Below, piece after piece: positions 1 through 5,573 of a stretch of 5,573 nucleotides of DNA. Source of the stretch: RH-AL1 sp964243435 (lineage in GTDB: Bacteria > Pseudomonadota > Alphaproteobacteria > Rhizobiales > Beijerinckiaceae); contig CAXTFM010000199.1 of the NCBI GenBank assembly GCA_964243435.1, forward strand, positions 1 through 5,573, read 5' to 3'. Under the pieces are notes generated by a model. That model was not told where the DNA came from and made no database searches. It worked only from the letters and a program-made list of their open reading frames with translations. Position 1 is the stretch's first letter; every line of letters begins with the position of its first letter. The translations under genes and the position numbers were made by a program.

Positions 1-1742
<1,742 letters not shown>

Positions 1743-1960
1743 GCCTCGTCTTTCGTGTGCGCTCGGGCGAGGCCACAACAAGACGGCGAGAGGCTGTCGA
1801 AAGGCTCGGACGGTTTCCACCGTCGTCCATTCCGAGGAGCCGGAAACCGGCCTTCGGAAGATCCGGCGACGGCCCTCAACGTCGAGGGCGGCCGGTACGT
1901 CGCGACAGCGCCTGGCGATCCTGCCATGACGGTTGCGTAAACCCGAGGGTTCTTGCGGGT

Positions 1961-1975
1961 GGGCCGAACCGGCCC
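1961..1975 (-). repeat. Short hairpin in pnp leader
   Basis: The six-base arms GGGCCG (1961-1966) and CGGCCC (1970-1975) are perfectly complementary around a three-base loop. A weaker ACCCG/CGGGT pair (1941-1945 with 1956-1960) lies next to it on the pnp side and is followed on the minus strand by only a few T residues. This could be a weak terminator or an RNA-processing structure in the pnp leader. GC-rich sequence produces such dyads by chance, so the role is uncertain. Confidence 0.35.
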
Positions 1976-2047
1976 GGGGCTGCCGGCGGCGCCGGCCGAT
2001 GTCACCCTCGCGGGCGAAAACCTCGCGCGGGTTGGCATCTCGTAGGT

Positions 2048-2067
2048 GCGGGCGGCGGACCGCCCGC
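2048..2067 (-). repeat. Perfect 8-bp GC hairpin downstream of rpsO
   Basis: The arms GCGGGCGG (2048-2055) and CCGCCCGC (2060-2067) pair perfectly around the loop CGGA. The hairpin starts about 60 nt after the rpsO stop codon. It is very stable on paper, but the following minus-strand bases (ACCTACGAG) have no T-tract. A protective 3' end for rpsO mRNA, an RNase III-type processing stem or a Rho-assisted stop are all possible; the sequence alone does not choose among them. Confidence 0.5.
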
Positions 2068-2088
2068 GTAGGCTTATGCCACGGATTT

Positions 2089-2106
2089 CCGGCGAGGTGA
2101 AGCCGG
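2089..2106 (-). repeat. Hairpin immediately after rpsO stop
   Basis: CCGGC (2089-2093) and GCCGG (2102-2106) form a five-base stem with an eight-base loop, beginning 23 nt downstream of the rpsO stop codon on the minus strand. There is no T-tract after it. It may be part of the transcript-end structure of rpsO together with the stronger hairpin further on. Confidence 0.3.
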
Positions 2107-2129
2107 CATTTCCCTTGCGGTCGGCCGTT

Positions 2130-2399
2130 TCAGCGGCGGATGCCGAGGCGCTCGATCAGCGCCCGGTAGCGCGGCTCGTCGCGGCGCTTGACGTAGTCGA
2201 GGAGTTGGCGACGTTGCGACACGAGCTTGAGCAGACCGCGGCGGGAATGGTTGTCCTTGATGTGAGTCTTGAAGTGCTCGGTCAAGTTCGAGATGCGCTC
2301 GGTCAGGATCGCGACCTGCACCTCGGGAGAGCCGGTGTCGTTGGCGACCGTAGCGTAATCGGAGATGAGCGTCTGCTTGCGTTCGGCAGTGATCGACAT
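2130..2399 (-). CDS. rpsO: 30S ribosomal protein S15
   Basis: S15 is a primary 16S rRNA-binding protein of the small-subunit platform and contacts the 23S rRNA bridge. The 89-residue product matches the usual bacterial length. It carries the family landmarks: a start of the MSITAERK type, DTGSPEVQVAILTERI around residues 21-36, the HSRRGLLKLVSQRRQLLDYVK rRNA-binding helices in the second half, and the terminal IERLGIRR. The ATG is preceded by AAGGA with six bases between, a good Shine-Dalgarno site. In many bacteria S15 represses its own translation by binding its leader; I did not identify that structure here. It is followed on the same strand by pnp, the conserved rpsO-pnp order. Upstream lies an unknown small gene rather than truB, which is the frequent neighbour in this class. 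Confidence 0.99.
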   Translation of the reverse strand: MSITAERKQTLISDYATVANDTGSPEVQVAILTERISNLTEHFKTHIKDNHSRRGLLKLVSQRRQLLDYVKRRDEPRYRALIERLGIRR

Positions 2400-2405
2400 C
2401 GGAGG

Positions 2406-2410
2406 TCCTT
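2406..2410 (-). promoter_or_regulatory. Shine-Dalgarno site of rpsO
   Basis: On the minus strand AAGGA is followed by CCTCCG and the rpsO ATG, a six-base spacing that supports the chosen start. Confidence 0.75.
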
Positions 2411-2496
2411 TCGGGTTGGGGACGGCGCGTGCCGCCGGAGCCTCACGCGCCGCCCAGCCGGGATGTCGTCCAGCGGGGTGGCGGGAAAGGTGTACG

Positions 2497-2510
2497 CGGT
2501 CACTTGACCG
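2497..2510. promoter_or_regulatory. 14-bp palindrome in rpsO upstream region, possible operator
   Basis: CGGTCA-CT-TGACCG is a perfect six-base inverted repeat with a two-base centre, about 100 bp before the rpsO start codon. On the minus strand a TATAGA hexamer (2521-2526) resembling a -10 box lies just before it, so the palindrome would sit at the first transcribed bases if that box is used. No acceptable -35 element was found at the correct distance. The half-site geometry fits a dimeric regulator site, but chance is possible. Confidence 0.3.
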
Positions 2511-2584
2511 GCGCTACGGTTCTATACATGAGGCTGCGGAAAACGCTACGCCAACGAAGCGCGCGCTGGCGGCGGCTGCCAACG

Positions 2585-2806
2585 TCAGCGCCTGTTGTCC
2601 GCCAGCATGCGTCCCATGCGCGGGGGATGACGGCGGACAATCTCGTCGAGGGGCAGGCCCGCTTCGTCGGGAGGCAGCGGGGTCCAGCTTGCGACGGCGG
2701 CACGAATGCCGCGATCAATGGAGGGACGCCCGCCCTCGTCGTTGAAAACGAGTTGCGGCGTGAGCACGCCGTCGAAGGATCGCACCCAAAGCAGGAAGAC
2801 GCCCAT
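2585..2806 (-). CDS. Conserved-looking small protein of unknown function (73 aa)
   Basis: I do not recognise this protein. It looks real because its codons favour G or C in the third position as in neighbouring genes, and its composition is balanced, with an ordinary mix of hydrophobic and charged residues (segments such as FDGVLTPQLVFNDEGG and LPLDEIVRRHPPR) rather than the Arg/Pro/Ser bias of shadow frames. An in-frame TAG lies three codons before the ATG, at 2813-2815, so the ATG at 2806 is effectively the only upstream start. A weak AGG lies five bases before it. A promoter-like pair occurs just upstream (2830-2858). There is no signal peptide and no convincing membrane helix; the start MGVFLLWV is hydrophobic but too short. 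It is 185 bp upstream of rpsO on the same strand and might be transcribed into it. Function cannot be assigned. Confidence 0.6.
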   Translation of the reverse strand: MGVFLLWVRSFDGVLTPQLVFNDEGGRPSIDRGIRAAVASWTPLPPDEAGLPLDEIVRRHPPRMGRMLADNRR

Positions 2807-2829
2807 TCCGACCTATTCCCGATGTTGCG

Positions 2830-2858
2830 ATTAGGGAACATGGGGTGTGGAACGGCAA
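2830..2858 (-). promoter_or_regulatory. Candidate sigma-70-type promoter for the 73-aa gene
   Basis: On the minus strand TTGCCG (2858-2853) and CCTAAT (2835-2830) are separated by exactly 17 bases, each matching the consensus at four of six positions. Transcription would start near 2823, giving a leader of roughly 17 nt before the ATG at 2806. This is motif reading only, with no experimental support. Confidence 0.35.
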
Positions 2859-2865
2859 CGTGTAA

Positions 2866-2898
2866 GATCCGGGACCACACGTGGCACGGTTCCGGATC
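2866..2898. repeat. Imperfect inverted repeat (9-bp arms)
   Basis: GATCCGGGA (2866-2874) pairs with TTCCGGATC (2890-2898), with one G-T wobble, and the intervening bases contain a nested CCAC-AC-GTGG dyad (2875-2884). The right arm also belongs to the palindrome CCGGATCCGG (2892-2901). It lies just upstream of the candidate promoter for the 73-aa gene, so it might be a regulator-binding site or the remains of a small mobile repeat. No second copy was seen in the window. Confidence 0.35.
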
Positions 2899-2972
2899 CG
2901 GCGATGGGAAGCACGAAGCGCGGGTGGGCAGGTCGCGTCCTTGCTTCGCGGAGTCTTCAAAGCGCCGCCGTG

Positions 2973-3035
2973 TCACGCGCCGGCGTCGAGGCGGCGTTCC
3001 TCCGTACGTTCGCGATCGTCAAACAACGTCGTCAT
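2973..3035 (-). pseudogene. 20-codon ORF, possible DUF1476 (ATPase zeta-inhibitor) remnant
   Basis: On the minus strand an ATG at 3035 is preceded by GGGAGA with about five bases between, a good Shine-Dalgarno site, and by a TAAAAT -10-like hexamer (3076-3081) some 40 bp upstream, without a matching -35. The peptide starts MTTLFDDRER and stops after 20 residues. Alphaproteobacterial DUF1476 proteins, including the zeta inhibitor of the F1F0-ATPase, start in a very similar way (MTTFDDRE-type) and run to about 100 residues. The following sequence in all three frames does not clearly continue the family. The simplest reading is a 5' fragment of a broken gene. A genuine tiny peptide or a chance match of about ten residues cannot be excluded. 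Confidence 0.3.
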
Positions 3036-3315
3036 GGTCGTCTCCCCGGCTCGGCCGGTCCGTGCGCCAGCTCGGATTTTATCGAAGTGGGCAGGACGCC
3101 ACGGACGCACAATGCTCCCGCGTCACCCGCTGTATCGGTAGGGCGCCTTGCCACGGCGTCACGTGCGAGCGACGTCACAGGACGGCGTGAGGCGAGCCGG
3201 CCTGGAGGCGTCGCGCCGGCCGGCGGCATGGCCGCTGCCGTCGCCTCGCCAGCGGACGTTGACCATGCGTCGTGCTGTCCCGGAACCGGCCGGTGCGCGG
3301 GGTCGTTTCGCGGCC

Positions 3316-4530
3316 ATGTCCAAGCTGTCCACCGTTCCCCTTGCAACCGACACCCCTGCAGGGGATCAAGCGCCGGTCGCGGGACAGGCGTGGGCGGCGC
3401 AGGAGGTCGCGGAGCCAGAGGCCGCCGCAGACGAGGGCGTCGAGGAGAACCGGGTCGCGGCGGAGGCGGCCGGGCTCGTCTACGTGTCGGACGAGGAGCC
3501 GGGCATCACGCGCCGCAAGTCCGGCAAGGGGTGGAGCTTCGTCGGCCCGGACGGGGCGCCGATCAAGGATCGGGCCCAGCGCGCGCGCATCGAGAAGATC
3601 GGCGTCCCGCCCGCCTATCGCCAAGTGTGGATCTGTGCGCTGCCCAACGGGCACATCCAGGCGACGGGACGTGACGACAAGGGGCGCAAGCAGTACCGCT
3701 ACCATCCCGATTGGACAGCCGCCCGCGACGACGCGAAATACGCGCACATGGCTGAGTTCGGGCGGTTGCTGCCCGAGATTCGCAAGCGTGTCGCCACCGA
3801 CATGGCCAAGCGCGGCTTCCCCCGCGAGAAGGTGCTGGCCACCGTGGTGTCGCTGCTCGAGAAGACGTTGATCCGCGTCGGCAACGAGGATTACGTCCGC
3901 GACAACAAGAGTTTCGGGCTGACCACGCTGCGCAACCGCCACCTCGACGTCGAAGGATCGCACTTGCGCTTCGATTTCAAAGGCAAGAGCGGTAAGATGT
4001 GGAACCTCGACATGAAGGACCGCCGCGTCGCCAAGGTCGTCCGCTCCATCCAGGAGCTGCCGGGGCAGCATCTGTTCCAATACCTCGACGAGGAGGGCGC
4101 CCGCCGTCCCGTCGACTCCGCCGACGTCAACGCGTACCTGCGCGAGATCACCGGCGGCGCCGACATCACCGCCAAGGACTTCCGCACCTGGGCCGGCACG
4201 GTGCTCGCCTCCATGGCCTTGGCGGAGTTCGAAACCGTCGACAGCCAGGCGGCGCTGAAGAAGAACATCAAGGCGGCGGTGGAAACGGTGGCGAAGCGCC
4301 TCGGCAACACGGTCACAATCTGCCGCAAGTGCTACATCCATCCGCAGGTCATCAACTCCTACCTCGACGGCTCGCTGCTGGCGGACATCAAGCACGAGGT
4401 CGAGGAGGAGTTGAGCGAGGACGCCGACCAGTTGAAGCCCGAGGAGGCGGCGCTGCTCGGCCTGCTCAGCCGGCGCATCGGCCGCGACGTCAAGGAAGGG
4501 CGGGTGGCGCCGGAGCCGGTGGTTGCCTGA
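3316..4530 (+). CDS. DNA topoisomerase IB (poxvirus/Deinococcus type)
   Basis: Type IB topoisomerases relax positive and negative supercoils by nicking one strand through a 3'-phosphotyrosyl link, without ATP. From the ATG at 3316 the protein has 404 residues: an Ala/Glu-rich acidic tail (1-52), the N-terminal DNA-clamp domain from GLVYVSDEEPGI (53 on), including IGVPPAYRQVWI, and the catalytic domain. The active site is complete: R187 (in TLIRVGNEDY), K224 (in FKGKSGK), R290 (in KDFRTWAGT), N331 (in LGNTVT) and nucleophile Y340 (in CRKCYIHP). Spacings fit the Deinococcus enzyme R137/K174/R239/N280/Y289 to within one residue; Asn in place of the vaccinia His is normal for bacterial members. 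Residues 53-404 match the family length of about 350. The start is uncertain: ATG 3265 and TTG 3148 are in frame and none has a strong ribosome site. The NUDIX gene follows after 67 bp. Confidence 0.95.
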   Translation: MSKLSTVPLATDTPAGDQAPVAGQAWAAQEVAEPEAAADEGVEENRVAAEAAGLVYVSDEEPGITRRKSGKGWSFVGPDGAPIKDRAQRARIEKIGVPPAYRQVWICALPNGHIQATGRDDKGRKQYRYHPDWTAARDDAKYAHMAEFGRLLPEIRKRVATDMAKRGFPREKVLATVVSLLEKTLIRVGNEDYVRDNKSFGLTTLRNRHLDVEGSHLRFDFKGKSGKMWNLDMKDRRVAKVVRSIQELPGQHLFQYLDEEGARRPVDSADVNAYLREITGGADITAKDFRTWAGTVLASMALAEFETVDSQAALKKNIKAAVETVAKRLGNTVTICRKCYIHPQVINSYLDGSLLADIKHEVEEELSEDADQLKPEEAALLGLLSRRIGRDVKEGRVAPEPVVA

Positions 4531-4597
4531 CCCGAGGTGCGATCGATGCGGCGACGCCAGCGATGATTGCTGCCTCCGATAACACGATCATGGCGCC

Positions 4598-5215
4598 ATG
4601 ACCTCCGCCGCTCCTCCCGCCCCGGCTCGGAGCGTTGCTGCCCGCCACGCCTCGAGCCTGATCGTGCTGCGCGGCGACGGCCCGACGGTGCTGATGGGAA
4701 TGCGCGGCGCCGGCCACCGCTTCATGGCAAACCGGCTGGTGTTCCCCGGTGGCGCGGTGGACCGCGCCGACTACGGCGCAGCTATCGCGGCGCCCCTGTC
4801 ACCGCACGCGCAAGCGTTGCTGGAGCGCGCCGCCCCGCCGCGCTTGACGCACGCCCTGGCCGTCGCCGCCGCCCGCGAGCTGGAGGAGGAAACGGCGTTC
4901 TCGTTGGGGTCGCCGCCCGACCTGTCCGGTCTCGACTACCTGTGCCGGGCGGTGACGCCGCCGGGCAGCCCCGTCCGCTTCAACGCCCGCTTCTTCGTCG
5001 TCGACGCCGGCAGTCTCACCGGCACCCTGGCCGGGTCGGGCGAACTCGAGAACCTGCGCTGGTACAGCTTGCCCGATGCCTTGGCGATCGACTTGGCGCT
5101 GCCCACCCGTTTCGTGATCGGCAACCTGCAAGCGTGGCTTGCCCTCAGCCCCGCGCAGCGGGAAGCGCGCCGGACGACACCGGTGATGCGGAACCGCCGC
5201 CAGGCCACGGAGTGA
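4598..5215 (+). CDS. NUDIX hydrolase with interrupted Nudix box (NUDT19-like)
   Basis: NUDIX enzymes hydrolyse nucleoside diphosphates linked to another moiety, using Mg2+ or Mn2+ bound by the Nudix helix. The 205-residue product begins its fold with SSLIVLRGDGPTVLMGMR and NRLVFPGGAVD (residues 46-55). The Nudix helix RELEEET lies at 93-99 with metal-ligand glutamates E97 and E98, but the canonical final Gly is Ala100. About 27 extra residues sit between the FPGG and the helix, where the canonical box has 13. Such an insertion, together with the later VRFNARFFVV strand (126-135), is typical of the NUDT19/RP2p-like branch, some members of which cleave coenzyme A or acyl-CoA. The substrate here is unknown. 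No clear Shine-Dalgarno precedes the ATG at 4598; an out-of-frame ATG at 4590 is rejected. It probably shares a transcript with the topoisomerase gene. Confidence 0.92.
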   Translation: MTSAAPPAPARSVAARHASSLIVLRGDGPTVLMGMRGAGHRFMANRLVFPGGAVDRADYGAAIAAPLSPHAQALLERAAPPRLTHALAVAAARELEEETAFSLGSPPDLSGLDYLCRAVTPPGSPVRFNARFFVVDAGSLTGTLAGSGELENLRWYSLPDALAIDLALPTRFVIGNLQAWLALSPAQREARRTTPVMRNRRQATE

Positions 5216-5228
5216 AACGCGTTTTCGT

Positions 5229-5262
5229 GGTTCGAGCGCCACCATGGTGCTCTCACCGAACC
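5229..5262 (+). terminator. Stem-loop downstream of NUDIX gene, possible transcript end
   Basis: GGTTCG (5229-5234) and CGAACC (5257-5262) are perfectly complementary, and the intervening 22 bases contain the palindrome CACCATGGTG (5240-5249) that can form an inner dyad. The structure starts 14 bp after the NUDIX stop. There is no T-tract downstream, so it is not a classic intrinsic terminator; a Rho-dependent end or 3' protective hairpin is possible. Confidence 0.35.
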
Positions 5263-5308
5263 GAGCACGGTGCGTTGGGGGAGGAATGGCGAGACCACTC
5301 ATCGCTGA

Positions 5309-5364
5309 GGGCCATCCCTCCTGGCGACCCACACTTGCTGATGGCCCGCCCTTGCAGATGGCCC
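5309..5364. repeat. Cluster of GATGGCCC repeats, two direct and one inverted
   Basis: TTGCTGATGGCCC (5335-5347) recurs as TTGCAGATGGCCC (5352-5364), a 17-bp period with one mismatch. The core GATGGCCC also occurs inverted as GGGCCATC at 5309-5316, so a hairpin could form between inverted and direct copies. The cluster lies between the NUDIX gene and the transposase fragment. It could be the scar of an insertion or a binding-site array; I cannot say which. Confidence 0.4.
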
Positions 5365-5465
5365 ATCGACCGCCGTTGCTCCGCAGCCGTTCCTTGATTG
5401 CAGGGGCGGTCGTCCGTGCGGTCCCGACCGGGCGGCGCTCACCGATGTTGTTTTGGAAGTGCACG

Positions 5466-5573
5466 CGGGCAGGCAAGAAGTTCAAGGGCAGGAAGCGCCA
5501 TGTCCTTGTCGACACGCAGGGCCTGCTGATGCACGCCCTGGTGCATGCGGCGGACATGCAGAACCGCGATGGC
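5466..5573 (+). mobile_element. IS5-family transposase fragment, runs off window
   Basis: From about 5466 to the last base one frame encodes AGKKFKGRKRHVLVDTQGLL and continues through HALVHAADMQNRDG. This is the conserved central part of IS5-family DDE transposases (the GKKxKGRKRHxLVDTxGLL block and the following HPADxQDRDG-type block). The nearest in-frame ATG is at 5445, and the frame stays open back to another ATG at 5286. However, the residues before AGKK do not show the expected IDSQSVKTTE...GGxxGYDAGKK sequence. The transposase N-terminal half, its catalytic first Asp and an IS end are therefore missing on this side. The most likely reading is a 5'-truncated or rearranged IS copy. Whether the 3' part is intact lies outside the window. 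Confidence 0.8.

Larger units (their letters stand above)
1743..2129 (-). other. rpsO-pnp intergenic spacer with several GC-rich dyads
   Basis: This 387-nt stretch between the rpsO stop and the pnp start shows no convincing gene; the open frames crossing it have arginine/proline-rich shadow composition and no family resemblance. Read in the direction of transcription it holds three clear inverted repeats (2089-2106, 2048-2067 and 1961-1975). None is followed by a run of T on the minus strand, so none is a canonical intrinsic terminator. From family knowledge, the E. coli rpsO-pnp spacer contains a leaky terminator and an RNase III hairpin used for PNPase autocontrol. A similar role here is inference. 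Confidence 0.6.
2807..3315. other. Gene-poor divergent region between unknown gene and topoisomerase IB
   Basis: About 500 bp separates the minus-strand 73-aa gene from the plus-strand topoisomerase start. No full-length gene is convincing here: the longer open frames on both strands are Arg/Pro/Ser-rich and match nothing I recognise. What can be supported is the promoter-like pair at 2830-2858, the inverted repeat at 2866-2898 and the 20-codon ORF at 2973-3035. I could not find a good promoter for the topoisomerase gene. The region from 3100 to 3315 could contain an N-terminal extension of it if a start earlier than 3316 is used. Confidence 0.5.

Noticed and set aside
2048..2067. Classical Rho-independent terminator between rpsO and pnp
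   Set aside because: The stem is perfect, but no T-tract follows it on the minus strand, so it was kept only as a hairpin.
2507..2528. Plus-strand promoter built from TTGACC and TATACA
   Set aside because: The spacing is only about 13 bases and no supported plus-strand gene follows.
2429..3190. A plus-strand open frame of about 250 codons and several minus-strand frames over the same region
   Set aside because: Arg/Ser/Pro-rich, no family resemblance, and antisense to the better-supported 73-residue gene.
4325..4350. Missing active-site histidine in topoisomerase IB
   Set aside because: The Asn at that position is the known state in Deinococcus-type bacterial enzymes, so it is not a defect.
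3175..4395. A minus-strand open frame of about 400 codons
   Set aside because: It is antisense to topoisomerase IB, which has all active-site residues on the plus strand; the antisense product has shadow composition.
4567..5397. A plus-strand open frame overlapping the NUDIX gene, and a minus-strand frame at 4799-5557
   Set aside because: Both are out-of-frame shadows of the NUDIX hydrolase; neither has a recognisable motif.

Overview
The window looks like a piece of a GC-rich alphaproteobacterial chromosome. The evidence is strong G/C preference at third codon positions, a PNPase beginning MFDIHREVIDW with alphaproteobacterial-type wording throughout, and an S15 protein ending in IERLGIRR. 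I cannot fix the genus; Rhizobiales- or Rhodospirillales-like is as far as I would go.

Left part, minus strand (reading right to left): a 73-residue protein of unknown function (2806 to 2585), then rpsO (2399 to 2130, ribosomal protein S15), then pnp (from 1742, leaving the window at base 1 inside the KH domain). rpsO-pnp is the classic conserved pair linking a ribosomal protein to the RNA-degrading phosphorylase. The 387-nt spacer between them has no convincing gene but contains three compact GC-rich inverted repeats, which could be processing or attenuation structures. A palindrome (2497-2510) and a weak -10-like hexamer lie in the rpsO leader region.

Middle part (2807-3315): a gene-poor divergent region between the minus-strand unknown gene and the plus-strand topoisomerase gene. 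It holds a candidate promoter for the unknown gene, a 33-nt imperfect inverted repeat, and a 20-codon minus-strand ORF with a Shine-Dalgarno site. The start of that ORF resembles the N-terminus of the DUF1476 / ATPase zeta-inhibitor family and may be a broken remnant.

Right part, plus strand: a complete poxvirus/Deinococcus-type DNA topoisomerase IB (3316-4530) with all five active-site positions identifiable. After 67 nt comes a NUDIX hydrolase (4598-5215) whose Nudix box is split by an insertion, as in NUDT19-like enzymes. The two are probably one transcription unit. After a stem-loop and a small repeat cluster, the window ends inside the conserved core of an IS5-family transposase. The sequence upstream of that core is not recognisable as transposase, which suggests a decayed or truncated insertion sequence.

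I do not see a convincing novel multi-gene system. The points most worth a second look are the unknown 73-residue gene beside rpsO, the possible DUF1476 remnant, the structured rpsO-pnp spacer and the truncated IS at the right edge.
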